This document shows, piece by piece, positions 25,163-34,065 of a stretch of 64,000 nt of DNA. A program made the translations under genes and the position numbers. Numbering within the stretch: the stretch's first letter is position 1; each line of letters starts with the position of its first letter. Origin of the DNA: an uncultured Fibrobacter sp. (GTDB lineage Bacteria > Fibrobacterota > Fibrobacteria > Fibrobacterales > Fibrobacteraceae); assembly GCA_947165045.1 (NCBI GenBank), contig CAMUYW010000004.1:16395-80394 (forward strand), read 5' to 3'. The notes under the pieces were generated by a model that saw only the letters and a program-made list of their open reading frames with translations, ran no database searches and was not told the DNA's origin.

Positions 25163-26443
25163 ATGGAAAACAAAAAAATCAATATAATTCTCGGAAACGC
25201 CGTTATGGAAAATAACGGAAATTTGGGATGTATTGCACTCACGATTTCTTCTTTATATTTACTAGATAGCCTTTTAAAAGCGAAAAATGTAGACTATTCA
25301 ATCTACCTTTGTGATTCCAGTATTCCTGGTGTTGGAAAACGTGTTCTAAACTGTACTGAAAAACAGATTGTGTATGGTTTTTGCGATAATATATATTTCC
25401 CAAAAACAATAACAAAAGTAAAGCACTTGGTAAAAAAGTTGATTGGAAAAAAAGAACCTCTTTTTATTCAGGTTCTTTTTGATTCCAAGGATAACATGCG
25501 GAAAAGCTTTGATTTATTCAAGAATGCAGATGCTGTTCTTGATATTGGTCAAGGTGACAGTTTCGCTGATATTTATGGCATAGGACGCTTTGAAACCATT
25601 GATTCCGTGCATGTTCTGGCAAGGAAATTTAAGAAGCCTTACTGTTTATTGCCTCAAACAATAGGCCCTTTCGGTAACAAGTCGGTCATGAATAAAGCTA
25701 AAAAAAGCTTGGAATGTGCTGACTTTGTAATGGTTCGAGACAAACAGAGTCTTGACTATGTAAAGCAAATTGCTCCAAATCAAAAGAATGTAGGCGAGTA
25801 TGTGGACGTTGCATTCTATTTGCCTTATAAGCGAATGGAGTTTGATAAAACTTTTACCCATGTAGGTCTGAATATTAGCGGTTTATTATGGCACGGTGGC
25901 TATACTGGAAAAAATGAATTGGGCTTGACTGTTGATTATCAACGACTGATAAGAAAAATTATTGAAAAGTTCCTCGAAATTCCAGATGTAAAAATCCACA
26001 TTATACCTCATGTCCGTGCAATGGAACCTGCAAACGATAATGATTATTTGATATCCAAGGATTTGGTTAAAGAATACAACAATCCAAGAATTGTGCTTGC
26101 AGAATTTTTCAAAGGTCCTATCGAAGCAAAAAATTACATTTCTGGGATGGACTTTTTTATGGGGGCAAGAATGCACTCTACTATTGCGGCATTTTCAAGT
26201 AATACGCCGGTAGTGCCCATGGCCTATAGCAGAAAATTCAACGGGCTTTTCCTTGATACTCTGCATTACCCTTACATGGTTGATTTAAAAAATGATTCAG
26301 AGGACAAAATACTTGATGTAATCATGAACTGTTTTGCTGAACGCGAAACCCTCAAGGCTCTCGAAGTAGAACAGATGGGATCGACTGTCGCTGAAGCTAA
26401 AACGAAAATAGAAAAAGACATTGCTTCATTTTTTAGAATATAG
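25163..26443 (+). CDS. Polysaccharide pyruvyl transferase-family protein (solitary)
   Basis: The 426-residue protein shows the family core: DIGQGDSFADIYG, PYCLLPQTIGPFGNKS, CADFVMVRDKQSLDYVKQI, then PHV and FMGARMHSTIAAFSSNTPVVPMAYSRKFNGLFLDTLHY (the GxRxHxxIxA and YxxKxxGL parts). This is closest to the CsaB/AmsJ/WcaK type that transfers pyruvate from phosphoenolpyruvate to a sugar as a ketal. Unlike the four other family members in this window it has no FrhB-type neighbour, and its sequence is of a different subfamily. Confidence 0.82.
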   Translation: MENKKINIILGNAVMENNGNLGCIALTISSLYLLDSLLKAKNVDYSIYLCDSSIPGVGKRVLNCTEKQIVYGFCDNIYFPKTITKVKHLVKKLIGKKEPLFIQVLFDSKDNMRKSFDLFKNADAVLDIGQGDSFADIYGIGRFETIDSVHVLARKFKKPYCLLPQTIGPFGNKSVMNKAKKSLECADFVMVRDKQSLDYVKQIAPNQKNVGEYVDVAFYLPYKRMEFDKTFTHVGLNISGLLWHGGYTGKNELGLTVDYQRLIRKIIEKFLEIPDVKIHIIPHVRAMEPANDNDYLISKDLVKEYNNPRIVLAEFFKGPIEAKNYISGMDFFMGARMHSTIAAFSSNTPVVPMAYSRKFNGLFLDTLHYPYMVDLKNDSEDKILDVIMNCFAERETLKALEVEQMGSTVAEAKTKIEKDIASFFRI

Positions 26444-26457
26444 GAATTGTTAAGAGT

Positions 26458-27303
26458 ATGATAGATAAGTTGAAAAAAGCGATTAGAGCTATTCGCTTAG
26501 CAAAAAAATTTTATAGAACTGGTGGATGTGTTGTTGCGAACATTGCGTATCCTCAGTATGGATATGTTCTCAAAGGCAAAAGAGTATGCATTACCGGAGG
26601 CTCTTCTGGTATTGGATTGGCTATCGCTAAAAAATATGCTCAATGTGGAGCTGAAGTCGTCATAACGGGACGCAAAGAAAGTAAGCTGAAGGCTGCTGTT
26701 AGTGAAATTGGCCATGACGCGAGTTATGTTTTATGGGATGTGAGCGATATTCATGTTTGCCAAGACAAAATAGATGAAATGGGGCAGAAACTTGGTGGCT
26801 GTATTGATATACTGATTAATAATGCCGGTATTGCTCCCTCAAAGTTTTGGGGAAATGTTGATGAATCGGAATGGGATAATATCTACAACATTAACCTTAA
26901 GGGAATGTTTTTTTTAACGCAACAATTGGTCAAGGAGTGGAAAAAACAGCCGATACAAGGATATAGGAAAGTTATTAACATATCTTCTCAGGGCGGCTTT
27001 GTCGGTGCTACTTATCCATACCGAATGGTAAAATGGGATATAAGAGGTTTGACTGAAGGTCTTGGAAAATCTTTGATAGGTGAAAATATCATTGTTAATG
27101 CGATTGCTCCTGGAGTTGTCAAAACATCAATGCAACAATTTTCATTGGAACAGGGCGATAACTTGTTTACTAATCAAAATCCGATACAGCGTGTTTGTTT
27201 GCCTGAAGAAATTGCTGAACTCGCTCTATTCTTGGCAAGTGATGCTAGCAACTATATAATTGGTCAGACCATTGTTTGCGATGGTGGTTACACCTTAAAA
27301 TAA
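26458..27303 (+). CDS. Short-chain dehydrogenase/reductase
   Basis: The 281-residue SDR has an N-terminal extension of about 40 residues before the NAD(P) motif TGGSSGIGLAIAKKYA (G-x-x-x-G-x-G, about residues 46-61). NNAGIAPSKFWG, the catalytic Ser region NISSQGGF and Y-x-x-x-K within YPYRMVKW follow, then APGVVKTSM and the C-terminal SNYIIGQTIVCDGGYTL. It is complete. It lies 10 nt before a ThDP-dependent enzyme gene. The combination of C-C ligase or decarboxylase plus ketoreductase is known from branched-chain sugar synthesis. The substrate is unknown. Confidence 0.85.
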   Translation: MIDKLKKAIRAIRLAKKFYRTGGCVVANIAYPQYGYVLKGKRVCITGGSSGIGLAIAKKYAQCGAEVVITGRKESKLKAAVSEIGHDASYVLWDVSDIHVCQDKIDEMGQKLGGCIDILINNAGIAPSKFWGNVDESEWDNIYNINLKGMFFLTQQLVKEWKKQPIQGYRKVINISSQGGFVGATYPYRMVKWDIRGLTEGLGKSLIGENIIVNAIAPGVVKTSMQQFSLEQGDNLFTNQNPIQRVCLPEEIAELALFLASDASNYIIGQTIVCDGGYTLK

Positions 27304-27313
27304 GGCGGTCAGC

Positions 27314-29002
27314 ATGTATTCTAAAGCAAAAAATGTTCAAATCGTAACCGCTCTTCTCAAGGAGCATGGTATAAACCAAATGGTCGTCAGTCCTGGTGGG
27401 ACGAATGCACCTTTTGTAAAAGGTATCCAGGATGATCCTTTTTTTACGCTTTATTCCGTTGTTGACGAACGTAGTGCTTTGTATTTTGCCATCGGCGTAT
27501 ATCTTGCAACTGGCAAGCCTGTCGCCATGTGCTGTACCAGTGCTCAGGCCACTCGCAATTACGTTCCGGGATTGACAGAAGCTTTCTACAAACATGTTCC
27601 AATTCTCGCCATAACTTTTTCCAAGCATCCGCAATATACTGGTCAGGATTATATGCAAGCTCCGAACCAAACCTCTTTGCCTGTGGACGCTGTTCGAAAA
27701 TCGTTTTCGTTACCTTATGTATCAAACGAGCATGACCGACTTCATTGCGAACGTTTAGTAAACGAAGCTATTCTAGAACTGACACATATTATTCCAGCTC
27801 CAGTACAGTTGAATGTTCCGATGCTTGATTCAGAACTAGGCTCATATACTGATGATTCTTTACCTCGAGTGAAGGTTATTAAGAGATTTTCGAAGAATGA
27901 CTTATTTAATGTAAATCTTGAAAAGAAAAAGATTTTGATTGTTGTTGGCGAAAATAGGGGCTATAATGATGATGCCATAATTAGATTTACCCAAAGCCAT
28001 AATGCAGTAATTTATGTCAATCAGTTATCTAATATGCGCAATGATTATACGGTTGAGGGCAATATGATGCTTTCTCGTATGAATCAGGAGTATTTTGATA
28101 AGGAACTTTGTCCTGACATATTGATTACAATTGGTGGACAAACTGGAGATTATCCGCTGTATCATAAATTGGCTGAATCAGCTTGTGAATACGAGCATTG
28201 GCGAATATCTGCTGGTGGAGAAATTGTAGATACGTACGATCATTTGACAAAGGTGTTTGAATGTGAAAATGACGAATTCTTTGATAGTGTAAAGTCCTCT
28301 ATATCTGAAAAAAATTACAAAGATAAATGGAAATCTTTTACAGATAGATATAATACCTCTATGGATTTGCCGATTTCAAATGCTTTTGCGGCTCAGCAAC
28401 TTTGTTCTAAAATTCCAAGGAATTCCTACGTCAACTTCGCTATTTTGAATTCACTTCGTGTTTGGAATCTATTCCATTTGAAAAATAAGGTAAAGTGTTT
28501 CTGTAACGTCGGAGCTTTTGGTATTGATGGTGGTATGTCCACTTTCTTTGGACAAAGTGTTGTAACCGAAGAAATATGCTATATGATTATTGGGGATTTA
28601 GCCTTCCTTTATGACATAAATTCCCTATCAATTAGGCATATTAAGAATAATGTACGAATCATACTTGTCAATAATGATGGCGGTATGGAATTTAAATATG
28701 GAGTTAATGATCTAAAGAAGAAATCGCTTGACCGATACATTGCAGCTGCGGGACATTTTATTAATGCTAATGGTTGGGCGACAACAAATGGATTTGAGTA
28801 TATCCCTATAAAGACAAAAGAAGATTTTATGAAGAATGTTGATCGGTTAAATCGGCCTACTGAAAAACCGATTTTGATGGAAATCTTCACAAATGAGGAT
28901 AATGAAAATAAAGCGTATTGTTCTTTGATGAATGCAAATGATCATCGAACATTTTCTGATAAAGTTGTTGGTCGCTTAAAAAATAAATTGAAATTGCACT
29001 AG
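27314..29002 (+). CDS. Thiamine-diphosphate-dependent enzyme, MenD-like
   Basis: The 562-residue protein follows the three-domain pyruvate-oxidase/MenD plan: N-terminal MVVSPGGTNAPFVKGI with the catalytic Glu in VVDERSALYFAIG (about residue 56), CCTSAQATRNYVPGLTEAF, a central domain with ILIVVGENRG and LITIGGQTGD, and the C-terminal ThDP motif GDLAFLYDINSLSIRHIKNNVRIILVNNDGGMEF (G-D...NN). The phrase SPGGTNAPF parallels the SPGSRSAPL of MenD, but the whole is divergent, and there is no menaquinone gene nearby. In this locus a role in making an unusual sugar or its substituent is more likely. Ribosome site AAGG precedes it. Confidence 0.78.
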   Translation: MYSKAKNVQIVTALLKEHGINQMVVSPGGTNAPFVKGIQDDPFFTLYSVVDERSALYFAIGVYLATGKPVAMCCTSAQATRNYVPGLTEAFYKHVPILAITFSKHPQYTGQDYMQAPNQTSLPVDAVRKSFSLPYVSNEHDRLHCERLVNEAILELTHIIPAPVQLNVPMLDSELGSYTDDSLPRVKVIKRFSKNDLFNVNLEKKKILIVVGENRGYNDDAIIRFTQSHNAVIYVNQLSNMRNDYTVEGNMMLSRMNQEYFDKELCPDILITIGGQTGDYPLYHKLAESACEYEHWRISAGGEIVDTYDHLTKVFECENDEFFDSVKSSISEKNYKDKWKSFTDRYNTSMDLPISNAFAAQQLCSKIPRNSYVNFAILNSLRVWNLFHLKNKVKCFCNVGAFGIDGGMSTFFGQSVVTEEICYMIIGDLAFLYDINSLSIRHIKNNVRIILVNNDGGMEFKYGVNDLKKKSLDRYIAAAGHFINANGWATTNGFEYIPIKTKEDFMKNVDRLNRPTEKPILMEIFTNEDNENKAYCSLMNANDHRTFSDKVVGRLKNKLKLH

Positions 29003-29061
29003 TTCGCGATTGCGAAAAAATTACTTAAAAAACAGATTAGAGCTGATATGGATAAATAATT

Positions 29062-30555
29062 ATGGGTAGTGCAAAGAAAATAGCGAGTGGCGTTATCTGG
29101 AGCATTCTGCTCAATGTCGTGAACGGAGTTTACGGCTTCATAGCTGTTCCTATACTAATTCGTTATTTTGGCAAAGCCGAGTATGGACTTATTGGTATTG
29201 CAATGTCCATAAATGTCTATATGAGACTTATGGATTTGGGATTTAACAGCACTAACCTTCGTTTTTTTGCGACATGGCTTGCAAAGGGCGATAAAGAAAA
29301 GGTCAAGAAACTTTTTCAAACCAGTCTTGCTTTCTATGGAAGTGTGGGACTTTTGAATGCTGCGATACTCTTTGTTTTTTCGTTATTCTCACAAGAACTT
29401 TTTCACCTTACCATCGTGCAGGACCAAACCTTAAAGATTCTGATGTATATATTAGCGGTAAGTGCCCTTATAAGCTGGTTCTCGTCCTGTTTTGATCAAC
29501 TGATTAGTGCGACTGAAAATGTGGCATGGATAAAAAAGCGGACTCTTTTACCAAAACTTTTGCAAATTTCAGTTTTGTTTATAACTGTATTTGCTAAGTT
29601 ATCCATTGGCTGGTATTATTTCTTGACATGCTTTGCAGCCTTTGTAATCGTACCTCTTTCTGTAAAAAAGATACGGGAAGAAACTCCTTTTGTATCCTTT
29701 ATACCAAAATTTGATTGGGCGACTCTCAAAGAGATGCTCCCTTACGCATTGAATATTTTTTCGTTCTCCTTTTTTCAATTCTCATTTTACAATTTACGAC
29801 CAGTGCTGTTAGGTATGCAAGGAACTGTAGAAAGTGTTGCGGATTACAACGTGCTCAATGGAATTATTGGAGCCGCAACAATGTTTTCAAGCGTATTTAT
29901 GGGAGCACTTTTGCCTTCGTCAACGAAAGCTGTTGCCCAACAGAATAAAGAAGCCTATTACCGCGTAGCTTATGACGCGACAAAGTACATTTCAATCGTG
30001 CTATGCTTTTGCATTTTTGCGATAATGACCGTGAACAGGGAATTGTTGACTATATATGTGGGAGAAAGTTTCTTATACTTAATTCCTTGGCTTAATGTGT
30101 GGCTTGTTTGTATGATTGGTGTTCACAATCAGGCCATTTCAAGCTTGATTTTAGCCGGATCAGATATTCGAGCGATATCATATTCATCCATTTTTGCATC
30201 TTCGGTTGGTCTTATTTTGGCGTGGTTCTTGATTCCAAAGTTCTTGATTGGAGGCGTTGTTATTGCGTTTGTGGTTTACCAAACAATACAGTTATCCTTT
30301 TATTACTTTTACTACTGGCCAAAGAAAATGCAAATAAATTCGTGGCGAGTATTCTATTACTCCTTTGCTCCGTATTTTGTTTTAGGCTTTGCCTTGTGCT
30401 TGCTTGTGAAGCGAGTAATTGATATGAACCTTTCTAATGTCGCATTACTCGTTTTTAAGGGGTGTGCTTTTGCCATTTTTTATGCTCTTATTGTGCTGTT
30501 GCTGATGAATAAGAATGATAAACTTTTTTTTAAATCGTTGTTGGAGATATCATGA
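29062..30555 (+). CDS. wzx: Wzx-type flippase (MATE/oligosaccharide flippase family)
   Basis: The 497-residue integral membrane protein has about 12-14 TM helices. It starts GSAKKIASGVIWSILLNVVNGVYGFIAVPILIRYFGKAEYGLIGIAMSINVYMRLMDLG, the typical RfbX/Wzx opening with Y-G-L. It would flip undecaprenyl-linked repeat units across the inner membrane. The gene at 45909 is a paralogue with the same opening (KAEYGLIGIAMSINVYMRLMDLGFN vs KVENYGVLTLATSVNAYMHLLDLGMH), showing two complete export systems in the region. Its stop overlaps the next gene (ATGA). Confidence 0.82.
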   Translation: MGSAKKIASGVIWSILLNVVNGVYGFIAVPILIRYFGKAEYGLIGIAMSINVYMRLMDLGFNSTNLRFFATWLAKGDKEKVKKLFQTSLAFYGSVGLLNAAILFVFSLFSQELFHLTIVQDQTLKILMYILAVSALISWFSSCFDQLISATENVAWIKKRTLLPKLLQISVLFITVFAKLSIGWYYFLTCFAAFVIVPLSVKKIREETPFVSFIPKFDWATLKEMLPYALNIFSFSFFQFSFYNLRPVLLGMQGTVESVADYNVLNGIIGAATMFSSVFMGALLPSSTKAVAQQNKEAYYRVAYDATKYISIVLCFCIFAIMTVNRELLTIYVGESFLYLIPWLNVWLVCMIGVHNQAISSLILAGSDIRAISYSSIFASSVGLILAWFLIPKFLIGGVVIAFVVYQTIQLSFYYFYYWPKKMQINSWRVFYYSFAPYFVLGFALCLLVKRVIDMNLSNVALLVFKGCAFAIFYALIVLLLMNKNDKLFFKSLLEIS

Positions 30556-31682
30556 ATATGAATAATTCCCCTCCCCGTAATATAAAATCACTAACAAGTT
30601 TACGCTTTGTATTTATGTTGATGATTTTTTTGTGTCATTTAGAATTTTTGTCAAATTTGACAGACTCTTATATGCAATATTTCCATAATGGGTATATTGC
30701 TGTGCCATTTTTTTTCATGATGTCGGGCTTTGGTCTTACGTTTTCTTTCTCTTATAGAAAAAAAATTGCTATGGATGGACGATGGAATCCTGTTAAGGGA
30801 TACATGTATGGGTTTAAAAAATTGAAAAAATTATATACGGCGTATTTGATTTCCATGGCTATGGTTGTTCCTTTATTACTATTTGAACTTATTGATGATG
30901 GACGAACATGGACATATTCAATCGGTTCGCTTTCTATAAAATATTTGTTTTCTATGACTATGTTACAAAGCATATTGGGAATAAAAAAATATAGTCATAT
31001 GTTCAATGGGGTTGGCTGGTTTTTGTCAACATTACTTATTTTATATGTGTTTTACCCGTTGTTGGAAATTTTAAATGCGAAATTTTTTTTAACACATGAT
31101 AAAAAAAGATCTTTTTTTGCATTGATTGTATTATTTGCTTGTCGTATACCGATGTTTTATTTTTTTGAGTTTCTTATGCAAAAGTTTCCTTTTTTTACAG
31201 ATTTAACTTATGGATTTCCTGGATTCAGAATAACTGAGTTTGCTATTGGAATATTGATTTGCAACATATTCTTGAATTCCACAAAAATGGGCGAAAAAAA
31301 TAAAAAACTAGGCAGTTTAATGGAATCTGTTGCATTTGTGCTTGTTTTTGCTTGGTGGTTGTTAAGAAACTCGATGAATATGGACTTTCTACCCATAGTT
31401 ACGAAAATTGAGATGGATGTTTTTGTTGCAATGTTTACTCTTTATGTCTTCTGTTTTCAAGGAGGTGTTTTTTCTAGAGTATTATCGATAGATGGCTTTG
31501 TTTTACTTGGTAAAAGCACCATGTTCATCTATTTGTTTCACTATCCTGTAAGATTAATTGTGGATGAGGTTACACGTAATTGTTGTGAATCAATATCTGT
31601 TGCTGTAGCAATAAATATTTTTGTGATAGTCGTAATGACTGGTGTTTTTACGGTAGTGGGAATGAAAATCAAGGAAAAATAA
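30552..31682 (+). CDS. Acyltransferase 3-family membrane protein (O-acetyltransferase)
   Basis: The 376-residue protein has about 10 TM helices and the family start IKSLTSLRFVFMLMIFLCHLEFL (R-F and conserved His), then GYIAVPFFFMMSGFGLTFS (F-F-x-M-S-G). It probably O-acetylates a glycan using cytoplasmic acetyl-CoA. The gene is very AT-rich compared with core genes. It overlaps wzx by 4 nt and the next acyltransferase by 1 nt, so all three are coupled. A paralogue of the same type lies at 49684. Confidence 0.85.
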   Translation: MNMNNSPPRNIKSLTSLRFVFMLMIFLCHLEFLSNLTDSYMQYFHNGYIAVPFFFMMSGFGLTFSFSYRKKIAMDGRWNPVKGYMYGFKKLKKLYTAYLISMAMVVPLLLFELIDDGRTWTYSIGSLSIKYLFSMTMLQSILGIKKYSHMFNGVGWFLSTLLILYVFYPLLEILNAKFFLTHDKKRSFFALIVLFACRIPMFYFFEFLMQKFPFFTDLTYGFPGFRITEFAIGILICNIFLNSTKMGEKNKKLGSLMESVAFVLVFAWWLLRNSMNMDFLPIVTKIEMDVFVAMFTLYVFCFQGGVFSRVLSIDGFVLLGKSTMFIYLFHYPVRLIVDEVTRNCCESISVAVAINIFVIVVMTGVFTVVGMKIKEK

Positions 31683-32362
31683 TGAGTGAAATTTTTCATA
31701 AAATTTGTCGTGACTCTTGGGTTTTCTGGAATTTACCGAAAATTATTTGGTTTAACTTTCGTTATTTGCCGTTCAAACAAGCGTATAGACTTCCTATATG
31801 GTTGCGTAAAACACACCTTTTAAAATGTGACGGGAAAATTATTATTGATGCCCCAAAAGTCTTTCCAGGAATGATTCGATTGGGAACCAATAATGTCAGC
31901 ATATATCCAGATAATGGAGTTTGTTTTAAAAATAGAGGAACTTTAATATTTAAGGGGCGCTCACACATTTCTAATTCTTCTGGCATAAGTATTGCTGGGG
32001 GGGGTAAAATGGTAATTGGAAATCATGTTGCAATAAATGCGAGTAAATTAGTGTGCTATGAAGAAATTTGCATAGAAGATTCGGTAATGATTGGATGGGA
32101 AAGTAAAATATTTGATTGCGACATTCATTATGTGGTTGATGAAAACTCAGGAACTCTATATCCTAACAAAGGCCCTATAACAATCGGGCATCATACATGG
32201 CTATGCAATAATGTGACTGTTACAAAGAATGTATCAATTCCGCCGAATACAATTGTTGCGTCACATTCGGTTGTGAATAAGTGCTTAGATGTTCCCGAAT
32301 ATAGTCTCGTTGCGGGAATTCCTGCAACATTGAAGAAACATGGAATAAGTTGGAAATATTAA
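31682..32362 (+). CDS. Left-handed beta-helix (hexapeptide) acyltransferase
   Basis: The 226-residue protein has hexapeptide repeats in two stretches: ISNSSGISIAGGGKMVIGNHVAINASKLVCYEEICIEDSVMIGWESKIFDCDIH and a C-terminal GPITIGHHTWLCNNVTVTKNVSIPPNTIVASHSVVNKCL with the catalytic His region (DIH and IGHHTWL). It fits WbbJ/LacA-type maltose- or sugar-O-acetyltransferases. It begins at a TAATG overlap. The codons for IAGGGK contain an uninterrupted run of eight G (31997-32004), unusual for a gene of this AT-rich composition. Confidence 0.85.
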   Translation: MSEIFHKICRDSWVFWNLPKIIWFNFRYLPFKQAYRLPIWLRKTHLLKCDGKIIIDAPKVFPGMIRLGTNNVSIYPDNGVCFKNRGTLIFKGRSHISNSSGISIAGGGKMVIGNHVAINASKLVCYEEICIEDSVMIGWESKIFDCDIHYVVDENSGTLYPNKGPITIGHHTWLCNNVTVTKNVSIPPNTIVASHSVVNKCLDVPEYSLVAGIPATLKKHGISWKY

Positions 32363-32372
32363 GAAATTTCTT

Positions 32373-32822
32373 ATGCACCAAGTCTCAATCATAATCGTCA
32401 ATTATAACACTTGCAAAATGACTGCGGAGTGCATCGATTCCATCTTCGAGAAGACGGAAGGTGTTGATTTCGAAGTCATTTTGGTGGATAACGCGTCTAA
32501 AGATGGAAGCAAAGAACATTTCGAAAAAGATACACGCATTCGTTATGTTTATAACATCGAAAACATGGGCTTCGGCAGGGCGAATAATGTAGGAATGAAA
32601 CTAGCCAAAGGGAAATACCTGTTTCTGCTAAACAGCGACACTCTCCTTATAAATAATGCAGTCAAACAATTCCACGATTATGCAGAAAGCTACGAAAAAA
32701 AAGCATTTTACGGATGTTGGTTGAAAAACGAAGAAGGTAAACGAATTCATTCATGTGCAAGGATTCCTAGCATTAAAGATATTCTATACAACTCTATTTA
32801 TACCTTTAGAAAAAATTTTTGA
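32373..32822 (+). pseudogene. Truncated GT2 glycosyltransferase (partial duplicate of 34066 gene)
   Basis: The 149-codon ORF is nearly the same as the first half of the intact GT2 at 34066 (MHQVSIIIVNYNTCKMTAECIDSIF..., LLNSDTLL). It then goes out of frame: the run TTTAGAAAAAATTTTTGA carries one extra A relative to TTTAGGAAAATTTTTGAT of the full copy. Homology stops a few nucleotides later, at GATAA. It lacks the acceptor-site half and is very unlikely to be active. The two copies lie about 1.7 kb apart with the Wzy gene between them. Confidence 0.85.
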
Positions 32823-32856
32823 TAAGAATGATTCCTAGTTTTTTTTGGAGATTCGA

Positions 32857-34059
32857 ATGCGTTTTTTTATTACATATCTGTTGTTTTTTGCAACTGTAGC
32901 TTTTTTTAATTACAAGGGTTTGGTTCCTGAACAACTAAATCGTCATATATTATTGTTGATTGAAATTATTGCAATTGGTTATGCGTTTTTATTTATAAAA
33001 AAGAATAATTTGGCTAAGGACAATTTTAATCGGATCTATATATGGATGATATTTTTCATCTACGTCTCTATTGTTCCTGCGTCTATGTTTCAAGATCAAA
33101 GTCTTTTAGATTCGATTGTAATAATCATCCCTAATTTACTTGCATGGTCTACTTTTTTTGTTTTTTTACAATTTAATTTTAGATATAATGAATGTATGAA
33201 AATTATTATTGTTTTGGCGATTTTGGGAATTGTGACTTTTTTAATTAATCACATTATGGCTCCTAACATTATTTTTTCAGGTGACTTCGCGGATGATGTT
33301 TCTAGAGGTTTTCTTAGGTTAAAACTATGTTTTTATCCATATGTTGTTTTAATTTATTTGTTATGTGTTTCCAAAATTAAATCGATCGATGACAAATTAT
33401 GGATGTTTTTATCAATGGGTTTGTTTATGATAATTTTAATGATGATGGTTCGACAAATTATATTGTTTTCTTCTATTTTAGCAGGTATGCTTTTACTTAG
33501 AAAAAAAACGATTACAAAAAAAATTGTTTTTTTTATCTGTATTTTATTTTTTTTATTAGCAGTACTTCCGCAAATTGGAATGTTTAAAGGATTAATGGAG
33601 TATTCAGAAAAACAGCAGGAGTTTTCTGAAGATGTTGATGCTCAGATGAGATCGCGTGCATGGAATTTTTTTATTTTTAATCAAACAAATGAAATTACTC
33701 CGTTTATAGGAAATGGTTTTCCTTGGAAGGATAAGTCAGCCTATGGAAAAACTTTTATACAACAGGTGAACCACAATGGCATTTACGATGTAGATGCCGC
33801 TTGGGCTTCTTTTTTTTGGTATTATGGAGTGTTTGCTTCAATGAGCCTTTTGTTTCTATTTATACAGTCCATGAACATAATTAAATCGGAACGATTTATT
33901 TACATAAAATATTGGCTTTTTTATATGATAATGGTAAATTGTTTGTCTGGTGCGATTGTTAATAATTGTCAAATTTCCCATTTGACATTTGTATTCGCTA
34001 TGATTCATAATAATCAATTTGAAATGTCTGGAAAACTTTTAACCAAAAGCGAAGTATAA
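32857..34059 (+). CDS. wzy: Wzy-type O-antigen/polysaccharide polymerase
   Basis: I chose the ATG at 32857 (400 residues), with GGAG 8 nt before it; the track start is a TTG. The protein is strongly hydrophobic, with around ten TM helices and a large extracytoplasmic loop near residues 245-315 (EFSEDVDAQMRSRAWNFFIFNQTNEITPFIGNGF), the region where polymerases of this family carry their conserved Arg and G-x-G/F. The sequence is among the most AT-rich of the window and has little conservation, as usual for Wzy. It sits between a truncated and a complete copy of the same GT2 gene. Confidence 0.7.
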   Translation: MRFFITYLLFFATVAFFNYKGLVPEQLNRHILLLIEIIAIGYAFLFIKKNNLAKDNFNRIYIWMIFFIYVSIVPASMFQDQSLLDSIVIIIPNLLAWSTFFVFLQFNFRYNECMKIIIVLAILGIVTFLINHIMAPNIIFSGDFADDVSRGFLRLKLCFYPYVVLIYLLCVSKIKSIDDKLWMFLSMGLFMIILMMMVRQIILFSSILAGMLLLRKKTITKKIVFFICILFFLLAVLPQIGMFKGLMEYSEKQQEFSEDVDAQMRSRAWNFFIFNQTNEITPFIGNGFPWKDKSAYGKTFIQQVNHNGIYDVDAAWASFFWYYGVFASMSLLFLFIQSMNIIKSERFIYIKYWLFYMIMVNCLSGAIVNNCQISHLTFVFAMIHNNQFEMSGKLLTKSEV

Positions 34060-34065
34060 TTTATT

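Noticed and set aside
25163-26443. Counting the 25163 gene as a fifth FrhB-paired transferase
   Set aside because: No FrhB gene is adjacent, and its motifs (GARMHS, no GSDQ-W) place it in another subfamily.
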